A stretch of 64,000 nucleotides of DNA, from contig NZ_LKAQ01000004.1 of the NCBI RefSeq assembly GCF_001874525.1, forward strand, positions 745,531 to 809,530, given 5' to 3'. This document shows positions 8,507-17,213 of the stretch, in pieces (positions within the stretch are counted from its first letter, which is position 1; each line of letters begins with the position of its first letter). Source of the stretch: Pseudodesulfovibrio hydrargyri (lineage in GTDB: Bacteria > Desulfobacterota > Desulfovibrionia > Desulfovibrionales > Desulfovibrionaceae). The notes under the pieces are model-generated. The model ran no database searches and was not told the DNA's origin. It saw only the letters and a list, made by a program, of their open reading frames with translations. A program made the translations under genes and the position numbers.

Positions 8507-9363
8507 GCCCGCTTCCTCCTCCCGCCCTGTGAGCCGATATAGATGCCTGCGAGCGCCAAAGCCACACCGGATAGTTCTATTGGGTTGATCGCCTTACCAA
8601 AGAAGAGGATGTCCCAGACGAAGGAGAGGGTCGGCTGCAACAGCAGTATCAGCCCGACCAGGGCGCCGCGCACGTTTTGGATGCCCCTGGTGATCAGGAA
8701 CCAGCCCACGGCGTGGCAGATCAGGGCCAGGGTGGCGATGGCGGCCAGGGACTTGAACGTGGGGATGGCGAAGGACTCGCCCTCGACCAGGGCGAAAGCG
8801 CCGAGGATCAGACCGGTGGCCAGGGCCGCTGCCGAGGCCAGGACCAGGGAGTCCGCCTTGTCCTTGGCCAGGGCGTATTTGAGCGAGAGCAGGTACAGGG
8901 CGTAGAAACAGGCCGTGGCCAGGCCGTAGAACACGCCCAGGCGGTAGTCGGCGGAAAAGCCGGACCAGCCCACGCCGACCATGAGGTAGAGCCCGGCCAG
9001 GGCCAGCGGGATGGCCGCGTACATGCGCGGCGGCATGCGCTCCTTGAAGAACAGGGCCGAGACCACGGCCAGGGGAATGACCTGGAAGTTGCCGAGCATG
9101 GTGGACAGTCCGGGGCCGACAAAGGCGATGGAGCGGTGCCAGAACACGAAGTCGCCCGCAAAGAACACGGCGGCCACGCAGCCCCACTTGACGACGTTGG
9201 GCGTGAACAGCCGAAGCTTGCCCGCCCGGGCCAGGACCATGAGCATGGCCAGCCCGCCGCAGGTCAACCGGTAGAACCCGGTCACGTCCGGGGGCAGCCC
9301 GGCCAGGACCACCATGACCGAGGAAAAACTGATCAGCACCGCGCCGATGACCAATGCGCTCAT
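8500..9363 (-). CDS. DMT-superfamily (EamA) transporter
   Basis: A 287-residue protein with ten hydrophobic helices arranged as two EamA repeats of about 135 residues each, the standard drug/metabolite-transporter layout. It is an inner-membrane exporter of small metabolites; the substrate is unknown. The start overlaps the sfsA stop by four bases, so the two are translationally coupled. The final Arg/Lys-rich residues are encoded by the end of an R1 repeat, so the native C-terminus may have been replaced by repeat insertion. Confidence 0.88.
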   Translation of the reverse strand: MSALVIGAVLISFSSVMVVLAGLPPDVTGFYRLTCGGLAMLMVLARAGKLRLFTPNVVKWGCVAAVFFAGDFVFWHRSIAFVGPGLSTMLGNFQVIPLAVVSALFFKERMPPRMYAAIPLALAGLYLMVGVGWSGFSADYRLGVFYGLATACFYALYLLSLKYALAKDKADSLVLASAAALATGLILGAFALVEGESFAIPTFKSLAAIATLALICHAVGWFLITRGIQNVRGALVGLILLLQPTLSFVWDILFFGKAINPIELSGVALALAGIYIGSQGGRRKRAR

Positions 9364-10088
9364 GGGGCCACCACCTTCAGCCTGCGGCCCAGCGTGATGC
9401 CGGTCTCGTCCACGCCGGCCACGTAGGGCCAGGCCTCAACCCCGGCGTCCAGGGCTTCGTAAAGCAATTCCGCATAGACCGGGTCGATCATGTCCGCCGG
9501 GCCGAAGCAACGGCCGTCGGGCCGCTGGACCAGGAAGAACAGGGCCACACGCGCGCCGGTCGCGGCCAGGGCCATGAGCTCGCGCAGGTGCTTCTGGCCG
9601 CGCTCGGTGACCGCGTCCGGAAACAGGGCCACGTCGTCCTCGACCATGGTCACGTTCTTGCATTCCACCCACAGGTCGCCGGGATCGCCGGTCAGGTGCG
9701 CGTCCAGGCGGCTCTGGCCCACCTTGGCCTCTTTCCGGAAATGGCCGTAGCCGTCCATCTCGGGCATGGCTCCGGCCCGCCAGGCCGCGTACAGCATGCG
9801 GTTGGGCGTGAGGGTGTTGACCCCGACCATGGCCCCGGCGAGCTCCAGCCCCTCCAGGGTGTACTTGAGCTTGCGGTCCGGGTTGGCCGCGGGCGAGAGC
9901 AGGGCCGTTCCGCCCGGCCGCAGCAGGCCGAGCATGGACCCGGTGTTGTTGGTGTGGGCCTTGAGGACCGTCCCCTTGTCCGGGCCGTCCAGGGCCTCGG
10001 CCTCCACGGTGAACCGCTTTATCCGTCGGATAAAGGCGGCGCGGCGGCACGGGGCGTGAAAGGGTATATGGGCGGCGGGTCTGGACAC
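9360..10088 (-). CDS. sfsA: SfsA family protein (sugar fermentation stimulation / nuclease-like)
   Basis: A 242-residue protein, normal length for SfsA. Family motifs include [12 protein letters not shown] near residue 45, VECKNVT near 142, [16 protein letters not shown] near 156, and the closing GRRLKVV. The family has an OB-like N-terminal part and a PD-(D/E)XK-like nuclease core (the ECK triad). It has been called a sugar-fermentation regulator or a nucleic-acid-binding nuclease; the biological role is still loose. It is coupled to the DMT transporter by a 4-base overlap. Confidence 0.9.
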   Translation of the reverse strand: MSRPAAHIPFHAPCRRAAFIRRIKRFTVEAEALDGPDKGTVLKAHTNNTGSMLGLLRPGGTALLSPAANPDRKLKYTLEGLELAGAMVGVNTLTPNRMLYAAWRAGAMPEMDGYGHFRKEAKVGQSRLDAHLTGDPGDLWVECKNVTMVEDDVALFPDAVTERGQKHLRELMALAATGARVALFFLVQRPDGRCFGPADMIDPVYAELLYEALDAGVEAWPYVAGVDETGITLGRRLKVVAP

Positions 10089-10159
10089 GGTTTCTCCTGG
10101 GGCACAAGCACTAGGCGATTTCCCCGGCTTTTGCCAGCCAAAAACCCCGGGGTCCCCGG

Positions 10160-10759
10160 CTATTCCCCGCGCCTGAGTCTTTCCAGGGCCTCGACGATCT
10201 TGTGCCCCTCGCCTTCGTACACGGCCTTGTCCTCGTCCGGCGTGGGCTCGGTCACCTCGGGCCAGACCCCGGGCCGCGGCTCGGGTCCCTTGCGGGCCTC
10301 CGGGCTGGGGTCGGAGTCGGTCATGACCGGGGTTCTGCGCAGGTCCACGCCGGGCACCGTGGCGCTGAACTCGATGGGGATGTTGTTCGGGTCAAAGGTG
10401 TAGATGGAGTGGATGAACCCGTGGTCCACCACCTCGGAGCACCAGATGTCGGCGGCCTCGAGCTTGTCCTTGATCTCCCACAGGTCGTCCTCGCCCGCCA
10501 CCCCGAAGGAGATGTGGTCAAAGGCCACCTTGCCCTTGACCGGAAACCCGTGGTCCCGCTCGTCCAACGGTTCCACGCCGTCCCACTCGAAGAAGGCGAT
10601 CATGTCGTTTTCCGCGATCTCGAAGAAATAGTGGCGGTAGCCGGGGTGGCCCAGGCCGACCACCAGGCGCATGCCGAGCAGGTCGCGCCAGAAGCGGATG
10701 GTCCCGTCCATGTCGCCGGTGACCATGGCCAGGTGGTTGATGCCGGTGTATCGTGCCAT
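10160..10759 (-). CDS. VOC (glyoxalase/dioxygenase-fold) family protein
   Basis: A 199-residue protein. The first 130 residues form the paired beta-alpha-beta-beta-beta modules of the VOC fold, starting [24 protein letters not shown]. Candidate metal ligands are His in NHLAM, His in FDHISF and Glu in IPIEFSA. It is probably a metal-dependent lyase or dioxygenase on small substrates. The acidic, proline-rich tail is specific. The start at 10759 was chosen for its AAGGAAAGGA ribosome site six bases upstream; an earlier in-frame ATG lacks one. Confidence 0.82.
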   Translation of the reverse strand: MARYTGINHLAMVTGDMDGTIRFWRDLLGMRLVVGLGHPGYRHYFFEIAENDMIAFFEWDGVEPLDERDHGFPVKGKVAFDHISFGVAGEDDLWEIKDKLEAADIWCSEVVDHGFIHSIYTFDPNNIPIEFSATVPGVDLRRTPVMTDSDPSPEARKGPEPRPGVWPEVTEPTPDEDKAVYEGEGHKIVEALERLRRGE

Positions 10760-10860
10760 GCGAAATCCTTTCCTTGTTTGGTTTGGCCCCAGGTTACCAT
10801 GGGGAAGGAAAGGAGAAAAGGAGAACCGGACCGCGCACAAGGGGGCGGCTCGCGGGCGCA

Positions 10861-10890
10861 AAAAAAGCCCCGGACCGTGGTCCGGGGCTC
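10861..10890 (-). terminator. Rho-independent terminator after the PEP-CTERM gene
   Basis: The stem AGCCCCGGACC/GGTCCGGGGCT (10866-10889) is followed, on the minus strand, by TTTTTT. It lies 5 nt after the stop codon at 10895. Confidence 0.9.
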
Positions 10891-10894
10891 TCGG

Positions 10895-11806
10895 CTATGC
10901 CTTGTTCCGACGCTTGCTCCGGCGCATGAAGCCGGCCAGGCCCAGGAGTCCGAGGCCCGTGAACAGGAAGGTCCCGGGTTCGGGCACCGGCGTCCCGCCG
11001 TCAAAGGGGACGTCGTGCTGCTCGATGTGGGCGTTGTAGGATGAGGCGATGAGGGTCCCGTCGATGTTCCCCCATCCGCTGTATTCACCAGATGCGCCGG
11101 TCACTCGGGCATGCGGAGCCAGAATGGAGCCCCGGACGCCGACGCCGTCCAGGAGCAACGTGTCGGCCTCGAAGAAATTGAACAGGACGTTGTCGCTGAA
11201 CTCTCCGGGGTACAACAGTCCCATGCTGGTCAGCCCAGAAAGATCGCCGGAGACGTTGATCAGTATGGTCGCATCATCGGCGATCTGATTGAAATACAGT
11301 GTGTTGGCATTCAGGAGAGTGCTGCCGTCGATGTTGAAGACCTGAAGCCCGGAGGAGTTGTTCCCGTTCAGCGTCAGGACGCCCGAGTTGTCGCCCACCG
11401 TACCGTTCGCTCCGGTGCCGCTCAAAGTAAGCGACAGGTTCTTGAGATAGGCCGCCGCCGCATCGAAATCGAACGGCAGCGTGGCATGGCCGCCGATGGA
11501 GCGGGAGCCGGTGCCGACCCTGGTCAGGTTGGCGGTGCCGCCCACCACGACGTCGCCGCCGATGCTGCCGTCGGTCAGGGTGAAATCGTTGCCCACCACT
11601 ACGGATCCGCCGATGCTGTAGCTGGACATCACCGCGTTGCCCCCGACGGCCAGATTGCCCTGGGTGTCGCTGCTGTTGCTGGTGAAGTCGCCCAGGATGA
11701 ACGCGTTGTACTCCCCGGCCACTCCGAGGTCGATGTACGACGCCCGGGCGGGCGAGGCCGCGAGGACCAGGGCCAGCAGGGTGAAAAGAATATATGTATA
11801 CTTCAT
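10895..11806 (-). CDS. Choice-of-anchor A family protein with PEP-CTERM sorting signal
   Basis: A 303-residue exported protein. It has an N-terminal signal peptide (KYTYILFTLLALVLAASPARA), then a choice-of-anchor-A-type beta domain beginning LGVAGEYNAFILGDF and continuing SDTQGNLAVGGNA. The C-terminus has VPEPGTF, a hydrophobic helix (LFTGLGLLGLAGF) and an RRSKRRNK tail, the tripartite signal recognised by exosortase. It is probably surface or matrix associated. The start at 11806 has GGAG seven bases upstream. No exosortase or EPS genes lie in this window. Confidence 0.9.
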   Translation of the reverse strand: MKYTYILFTLLALVLAASPARASYIDLGVAGEYNAFILGDFTSNSSDTQGNLAVGGNAVMSSYSIGGSVVVGNDFTLTDGSIGGDVVVGGTANLTRVGTGSRSIGGHATLPFDFDAAAAYLKNLSLTLSGTGANGTVGDNSGVLTLNGNNSSGLQVFNIDGSTLLNANTLYFNQIADDATILINVSGDLSGLTSMGLLYPGEFSDNVLFNFFEADTLLLDGVGVRGSILAPHARVTGASGEYSGWGNIDGTLIASSYNAHIEQHDVPFDGGTPVPEPGTFLFTGLGLLGLAGFMRRSKRRNKA

Positions 11807-11884
11807 GAGAATGCTCCAGAGTCTGTACGTCGGCCCCATGCGGGCCATTCAGGGGAAGTTCCCCTACACTTGTAACAGAAATAT

Positions 11885-11900
11885 AGCAAAAGCCGTGCTG
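11885..11900 (-). promoter_or_regulatory. Possible sigma-54 promoter of the PEP-CTERM gene
   Basis: The minus strand reads CAGCACGGCTTTTGCT, matching the sigma-54 consensus TGGCACG-N4-TTGC except at the first two positions. It would give a leader of about 65 nt before the start at 11806. PEP-CTERM genes are often sigma-54 dependent, which supports it; the missing GG weakens it. The rest of 11901-12102 shows nothing further. Confidence 0.35.
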
Positions 11901-12102
11901 CCTGGCTATCCATACGGAATACAATATCTTCCGCGAATGCATCCCGCGTCAACATGTAAAAAACGCGTGTTTGTTGTCGGCCCGCTTTACAGTGCAACGC
12001 GAAAAAACGGTGCTCCGCCGGGGGCATGGGAGCCGCGCGGGCGGCGCGGGCCGCCCCGGTTCCCTTTACAAACCGCGCGAAATGGGCTCAAACTGCGACC
12101 CA

Positions 12103-12645
12103 ATGACGAAACTATTGCTGCATATCTGTTGTGGCCCATGCTCCATCACCACGCTCAAGACGCTGCTGGCCGAGGGGCACGAGGTCACGGGACTGTTCCA
12201 CAACCCGAACATCCATCCGCTCACGGAATACGCGAAGCGGCGGGACGGCTGCCTGACCGTGGCCGAGAAGCTGGGCGTGAAGGTCATCGTCAAGGACGAC
12301 GAGTACCGGCCCCAGGAGTGGTTTCGGGCCGTGGCCCACCGCGAGAACAACCGCTGCTTCCACTGCTACGCCATGCGGTTGGAGCGCACCGCGCAGATCG
12401 CCAAACGGGGCGGGTTCGACTTCTTCACCACCACCCTGCTCTACTCCAAGTACCAGAAGCACGACGAGATAGCGGCCCTCGGCCGGGACCTGGAGTCGGC
12501 CAAGACGAAATTCCTGTACCACGACTTCCGCGAGGGCTGGAAGGAGGGCATCGAGACCTCGAAGGAGTGGGAAATCTACCGCCAGCAGTACTGCGGCTGC
12601 CTGTACAGCGAGAACGAGCGGTACAAGCGGGAGTTGCTGGGCTAG
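12103..12645 (+). CDS. queH: Epoxyqueuosine reductase QueH
   Basis: A 180-residue protein with the QueH cysteine pattern: HICCGPCS at residues 7-14, RCFHCY near 83, and YCGCLYSE near the C-terminus. QueH is the iron-sulfur enzyme that reduces epoxyqueuosine to queuosine in tRNA and replaces QueG in many anaerobes. The start is uncertain: ATG at 12103 or an in-frame ATG at 12082, with no clear ribosome site for either. It is the first gene of a tight run with the membrane protein and hemW-like gene. Confidence 0.9.
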   Translation: MTKLLLHICCGPCSITTLKTLLAEGHEVTGLFHNPNIHPLTEYAKRRDGCLTVAEKLGVKVIVKDDEYRPQEWFRAVAHRENNRCFHCYAMRLERTAQIAKRGGFDFFTTTLLYSKYQKHDEIAALGRDLESAKTKFLYHDFREGWKEGIETSKEWEIYRQQYCGCLYSENERYKRELLG

Positions 12646-12647
12646 CC

Positions 12648-13001
12648 ATGCGCGCGCTGTTCGCCTTCCTGTTCACGCGCAAGCATGCGCTTGTCGGTTT
12701 TCTGCTGCTCAAAACCATTGCCGTGATCGTCAACGGACTGGTCCAAGGCTCGGCCGAGGTATGGGGCATCGGCATCCTGGCCCTCGCCGTCTACGCGGTC
12801 ATCGCCCGCTTCGCCCAGGCCGGGCGGGCCATCTCCATCTGGGCCGTCACTTTGCTCATGCTCTACGAGGCGGCCGGAGGCCTGCTCCTGGCCTGGTCCA
12901 GCCTGACCAGCGCGCCCGGCATGGCTCTGATCGGCCTTGTGGTGGCCCTGTACCTCGTCGTCGGGGCGCTGGCGGTCTTCGCCAGCCGCCGGGAGGGCTG
13001 A
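12648..13001 (+). CDS. Small membrane protein, four hydrophobic segments
   Basis: A 117-residue protein made almost entirely of hydrophobic helices (about residues 13-33, 38-55, 62-82 and 91-110), with basic residues on short loops. It starts two bases after queH stops and ends two bases before the hemW-like GTG, so it lies within an operon. No family is recognised. Confidence 0.7.
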   Translation: MRALFAFLFTRKHALVGFLLLKTIAVIVNGLVQGSAEVWGIGILALAVYAVIARFAQAGRAISIWAVTLLMLYEAAGGLLLAWSSLTSAPGMALIGLVVALYLVVGALAVFASRREG

Positions 13002-13003
13002 AC

Positions 13004-14233
13004 GTGGGCAGGATTTACGGCGAGAACGTCCCGGTGCGGCCCGCCTTTCCCGACGCCGGGGCCAAACCGGCGCAGGTCGCGGACAACGGCAAGGGGCTGC
13101 TGCTCTACATCCACGTGCCCTTCTGCCGTGCCCGATGCCACTACTGCTCCTTCCATTCCCAGTCCTTCGACCAGGCCACCTTCGCCTGGTACCTGTCCCT
13201 GCTGCTCAAGGAGATCGAGCTGTGGGGGCGACGGCTGCACCGCCCGAAGCTGCGCACTATCTATTTCGGCGGCGGCACCCCGTCCCTGATCCCCCTGGCC
13301 CAGCTCGACCGGATCATGAAGGCCCTGAACAAGGCGTTCGTCCTCAAGCCGGGCGTCGAGGCGACCATCGAGGCCAACCCGGACTCGGCCCAGGACGTCA
13401 GCTATTTCCGGGGGCTTTTGTCCATGGGCTTCAACCGCTTGTCGCTCGGCATGCAGAGCCTCAAGGACGCGGACCTGCAGGTCATGGGCCGCCCGCACTC
13501 GGTGGCCATGGCCTATCAGGCCTTTGACCAGGCGCGTCGGGCCGGGTTCGGCAATATCGGTCTGGATCTCATCTGGGGGCTGCCCGGCCAGAAGCTCAAG
13601 GTCTGGCTCGACCAGCTGCGCATCGTCTCCGAGATGCGGCCCGAACACATTTCGGCCTACAACCTGACCCTTGAGGAGGGAACGGTCATGGCCCGGCGCT
13701 GCGGAGAGGGCGGGGACCTGACCCTGCCCCTGGACCAGGAGCAGGGACGCATGTTCGTGTACGGGGCCGAGTTCCTGGAATCCGTGGGCTACCTGCACTA
13801 CGAGGTCTCCAACTTCGCGCGCATGGGGTTCATGTCCGTGCACAACTCCGGATACTGGGACGGGTCCGACTACCTCGGGCTCGGGCCGTCGGCCGTGTCC
13901 ACCCTGGGGCGCAGGCGGTTCACGGTGCCGCGCTACATGGACGAGTACGACGCCTACGTGCGCGGCGAACTGGTGGGCAGCGACTATGAGGAGCTGACCG
14001 ACGATATCCTGCTCGAGGAGATGGTCATGCTTTCCCTGCGCACGGGCAAGGGGCTGGATCTCAAGGAGTACCGCAAACGCACCGGCTTCGACTTGGTCAA
14101 GAGGAAGGAACAGCTGATCAGCGCCCTGCACCGCGAGAACCTGGTGCGCATCTCGGGCGGCCGGCTCAGGCTGACCAAGAACGGCATGCTCGTGTCCAAC
14201 GTGATCATCGAACGGCTCGCCTTCGGCGATTAG
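13004..14233 (+). CDS. HemW-like radical SAM protein (coproporphyrinogen III oxidase family)
   Basis: A 409-residue protein starting at GTG with GGAGG just upstream. Radical SAM cysteines are C41-x3-C45-x2-C48 in HVPFCRARCHYCSF, followed by YFGGGTPS, which contacts SAM. The extra cysteine after the third cluster cysteine, typical of true HemN, is replaced (CSF), favouring HemW, the heme chaperone, over the oxidase. The C-terminal HemN domain is present (SDYLGLGPSAVS onward). It acts in the cytosol in anaerobic heme handling. It is co-transcribed with queH and the small membrane protein. Confidence 0.88.
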   Translation: MGRIYGENVPVRPAFPDAGAKPAQVADNGKGLLLYIHVPFCRARCHYCSFHSQSFDQATFAWYLSLLLKEIELWGRRLHRPKLRTIYFGGGTPSLIPLAQLDRIMKALNKAFVLKPGVEATIEANPDSAQDVSYFRGLLSMGFNRLSLGMQSLKDADLQVMGRPHSVAMAYQAFDQARRAGFGNIGLDLIWGLPGQKLKVWLDQLRIVSEMRPEHISAYNLTLEEGTVMARRCGEGGDLTLPLDQEQGRMFVYGAEFLESVGYLHYEVSNFARMGFMSVHNSGYWDGSDYLGLGPSAVSTLGRRRFTVPRYMDEYDAYVRGELVGSDYEELTDDILLEEMVMLSLRTGKGLDLKEYRKRTGFDLVKRKEQLISALHRENLVRISGGRLRLTKNGMLVSNVIIERLAFGD

Positions 14234-14242
14234 GCGGCCCCT

Positions 14243-15394
14243 ATGAGCGCCCCTTCCCTGACCCGCATCTTCCTGGCCTTCACCCGGCTCGGCCTGACCG
14301 CCTTCGGCGGCCCGGCCATGGTCCCGTACATCCGGGCCCTGGCCGTGGAGCGCAAACAGTGGCTCGACGACGCCTCGTTCTCCCTGGGCATGTCCCTGAC
14401 CCAGCTGCTGCCCGGGGCCACGGCCATGCAGATGGCCGCCTACGTGGGGCTGCGGACGCGCGGCGGCCCGGGCGCCCTGGCCGCCTACGCCGGGTTCGGC
14501 CTGCCCGCCTTCCTGCTCATGCTCGGCCTGACCGCGCTCTATTTCTCGGCCCGCGACGTGGCCGTGGTGACCTCGGCCTTTGCCGGACTGCAACTGGTCA
14601 TCGTCGCCCTGATCCTCCACGCGGCGGTCAACTTCGCCCGGCGCTACCTGAGCGGCCCGGCCGACATGGCCCTGGCCTGCCTGGCCGGCGTCTGGCTCGG
14701 GCTCAAGGGCAACCCCATCCTGGCCATGGCCGCGGTCTGCGCCCTGGCCGTGTTTCTGCTGCGCGACGAGGGCTGCGGGCTGCCCGAGCCGAGGGAGTCC
14801 ACCGGGAACGGGCCGCTGCGCTTCGCCCTGCTGCTCCTGGCGGGCCTGGCCCTCTTCCTGGCCGCTTTGTTCATCGTGGACCCCGAGCTGTTCCGGCTCG
14901 GCCTGCTCATGGTCAAGATCGACTGCTTCGCCTTCGGCGGCGGGTACGTGTCCGTGCCGCTCATGCTTCACGAGGTGGTCGAGGTGCGCGGCTGGCTGAC
15001 CGGCCCCATGTTCATGGACGGCATCGCGCTCGGGCAGGTCACGCCCGGGCCCATCGTCATGACCGGGGCGTTCGTGGGCTATGCCGTGGCCGGGCTGGCC
15101 GGGGCGCTCATAGCGGCGGTGACCGTGTTCTCGCCCTCGCTCATCGTCCTGTGCGCGGCCACCCCCTTTGCCGACAGGCTGATCCGCTCGCCCATCGCCC
15201 GGCGGGTGCTCAAGGGCAGCCTCATCTCCCTGGTGGGGCTGATGGCCGCCGTGGCCGTGCGCTTCGGCGTGTCCATCCACTGGACCATCCCCCAGGCGGT
15301 CTTCGCCCTGGCCGCGTTCATCAGTCTGCGCAAGAAGGCGGACATCCTCTGGGTGGTCCTGGCCGGGGCCGGAATCGGGGCGCTGGCCTTTTAG
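14243..15394 (+). CDS. chrA: Chromate transporter family protein (two CHR domains)
   Basis: A 383-residue membrane protein made of two fused chromate_transp domains. The first begins FTRLGLTAFGGPAMVPYIR; the second repeats the motif as KIDCFAFGGGYVSVPLM and then LGQVTPGPIVMTGAFVGY. There are about ten to twelve membrane segments. The family exports chromate in exchange for sulfate or acts on related anions. In a sulfate reducer a link to sulfate or other oxyanion handling is plausible but inferred. It starts 9 nt after the hemW-like gene, so probably the same transcript. Confidence 0.9.
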   Translation: MSAPSLTRIFLAFTRLGLTAFGGPAMVPYIRALAVERKQWLDDASFSLGMSLTQLLPGATAMQMAAYVGLRTRGGPGALAAYAGFGLPAFLLMLGLTALYFSARDVAVVTSAFAGLQLVIVALILHAAVNFARRYLSGPADMALACLAGVWLGLKGNPILAMAAVCALAVFLLRDEGCGLPEPRESTGNGPLRFALLLLAGLALFLAALFIVDPELFRLGLLMVKIDCFAFGGGYVSVPLMLHEVVEVRGWLTGPMFMDGIALGQVTPGPIVMTGAFVGYAVAGLAGALIAAVTVFSPSLIVLCAATPFADRLIRSPIARRVLKGSLISLVGLMAAVAVRFGVSIHWTIPQAVFALAAFISLRKKADILWVVLAGAGIGALAF

Positions 15395-15410
15395 TGAAAA
15401 TCCGTCCGTG

Positions 15411-15439
15411 TTGACAGAATCGGACGGCCGCCGTAGAGA
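15411..15439 (+). promoter_or_regulatory. Candidate sigma-70 promoter of the chemotaxis receptor
   Basis: TTGACA at 15411-15416, a 17-base spacer, and TAGAGA at 15434-15439, 79 nt before the start codon. The -35 is perfect; the -10 is weak. Confidence 0.4.
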
Positions 15440-15517
15440 ATCTAAATATTATCTAGAGAATTGGCCCGAGCCGACGGGCCCAGCGGGCGCCATCCGGCAG
15501 TCCCGGAGGGAGAAGGT

Positions 15518-17152
15518 ATGTTCGATTCCAAGAGGGTTCCGTTCCGTTACAAGCTCATCCTCGGCGTGGTGGCCATGGTCGCCCTGACCGCCCTGATCCT
15601 GGCCGGGGGCATCGTCTATCTGATGGACGGCGCGCTGAACGAACTGAACGTGTCCCCCGAAGCCCTGGGCGCGGTGGAGCGCCAGATCCTTCTGGTGGCC
15701 GGGGCCATCGTGGCCGCGGGCGTGCTCGGCTCCCTGCTGGGCAGCTTTCTGCTGGTTCGCGCCCTGCTCAAGCCGCTGCACAACCTGTCGGCCTACACCC
15801 TGGAGGTGGCGGCGGGCAACTACAATGCGGCCATAGAATACGAGGCCCATGACGCCATCGGCGAGGCCATCGACGCGGTCCGGAACATGACCGGTGAGCT
15901 CAAGGCCAAGCTCGGCATGGCCCAGGGGCTGCTGACCAGCCTGACCCAGCCGTGCGTGGTCGTGGACACCGACGAGATCATCACCTTCCTGAACCAGCCC
16001 GAGCTGGACCTCTTGCAGATAGACGGGGAACCGTCCGAATTCATCGGCATGCACATGTCCGAGTTCGTCTACGGCGACCGCTCGCGGCCGACTCTGCTCG
16101 GCCAGTGCATGCGCAAGGGCAAGGTCGTCACGGGCCAGGCCACCAAGGGCAAGGGCCGCAAGGGCCGCCCCTATCACCTGCTGGTGGACGTCTCGCCCAT
16201 CAAGGACCTGGACGGCAAGGTGGTGGGCGCGTTCACCATCCTGACCGAGACCACGAAAATCAAGCAGAGCGAGGCCGAGGCCCTGCACCAGCACGAGGTC
16301 ATCGCCCAGACCGCCCGCGAGGCCGAGGCCATCGCCGAGGAGCTGGACGGGGCGTCCGCCACCCTGTCCCACAAGGTGGACGAGGCCAGCCACGGCTCGG
16401 ACATCCAGCGCGACCGGGCCACCGAGACGGCCACGGCCATGGAGCAGATGAACGCCACCGTGCTTGAGGTGGCCCAGAACGCCGGGAGCGCCTCCAACAA
16501 CGCGGACGACATGCGCGACCTGGCCGAGGAGGGGGCCGGGCTGGTCAACCAGGTGGTCCGGGCCATCCAGGACGTGGGCGTGCAGTCCGAGGCCCTCAAG
16601 GAATCCATGGCCCAGCTCGACCGGCAGACCGAGGACATCGGGGCGATCATGCAGGTCATCGACGACATCGCGGACCAGACCAACCTGCTGGCGCTGAACG
16701 CGGCCATCGAGGCGGCCCGCGCGGGCGAGGCCGGGCGAGGCTTCGCCGTGGTCGCGGACGAGGTCCGCAAGCTGGCCGAAAAGACCATGACCGCCACCAA
16801 GGAGGTGGACGCGGCCATCCAGTCCATCCGCACCGGCGCCCATGAGAACGTGGCCGCCACGGAGAGGGCCGTGGCCTCCATCCAGGAGTCCACCGGCCTG
16901 GCCGACCGCGCCGGACAGTCCATCGAGAACATCCGGCAAAGCGTGATCCTGACCGCGGACCAGGTGCGCTCCATCGCCACGGCCGCCGAGGAGCAGTCGG
17001 CCACCAGCGAACAGGTCACCCGAGCCACCGAGGAGATCACCGCCATTTCCAGCGAAACCGCCCAGGCCATGGCCGAGGCCCGCACCGACCTGGACCGGTT
17101 GTCCTCCCTGGCCGGAGCCCTCAAGGAACTCATCGGCCGCATGCAGTCCTGA
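15518..17152 (+). CDS. Methyl-accepting chemotaxis protein
   Basis: A 544-residue receptor. Two membrane helices (about 12-34 and 53-78) lie only some 20 residues apart, so there is almost no periplasmic domain. A HAMP-like linker and a PAS domain (about 140-245, [16 protein letters not shown]) follow. The cytoplasmic signalling coiled coil includes the conserved hairpin tip ([36 protein letters not shown]). It senses an intracellular or membrane signal and controls CheA. A strong ribosome site (GGAGGGAGAAGG) precedes the ATG at 15518. Confidence 0.93.
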   Translation: MFDSKRVPFRYKLILGVVAMVALTALILAGGIVYLMDGALNELNVSPEALGAVERQILLVAGAIVAAGVLGSLLGSFLLVRALLKPLHNLSAYTLEVAAGNYNAAIEYEAHDAIGEAIDAVRNMTGELKAKLGMAQGLLTSLTQPCVVVDTDEIITFLNQPELDLLQIDGEPSEFIGMHMSEFVYGDRSRPTLLGQCMRKGKVVTGQATKGKGRKGRPYHLLVDVSPIKDLDGKVVGAFTILTETTKIKQSEAEALHQHEVIAQTAREAEAIAEELDGASATLSHKVDEASHGSDIQRDRATETATAMEQMNATVLEVAQNAGSASNNADDMRDLAEEGAGLVNQVVRAIQDVGVQSEALKESMAQLDRQTEDIGAIMQVIDDIADQTNLLALNAAIEAARAGEAGRGFAVVADEVRKLAEKTMTATKEVDAAIQSIRTGAHENVAATERAVASIQESTGLADRAGQSIENIRQSVILTADQVRSIATAAEEQSATSEQVTRATEEITAISSETAQAMAEARTDLDRLSSLAGALKELIGRMQS

Positions 17153-17181
17153 CCGGGACGATTTTTCAACGCGAGAAAGGG

Positions 17182-17213
17182 AAGCCCCCGCTGAATATGG
17201 CGGGGGCTTTGAT
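17182..17213 (+). terminator. Rho-independent terminator after the chemotaxis receptor
   Basis: The stem AAGCCCCCGC / GCGGGGGCTT with an 8-nt loop and a short T run lies 30 nt after the stop. It marks the left edge of the AT-rich island. Confidence 0.8.

Noticed and set aside
12863..15280. Very long open frame on the minus strand opposite hemW-like and chrA
   Set aside because: It is an antisense shadow of GC-rich codons; the plus-strand genes have clear family motifs. The same applies to the long frames opposite kup (5254-7860), glnD (21501-24380) and aspS.
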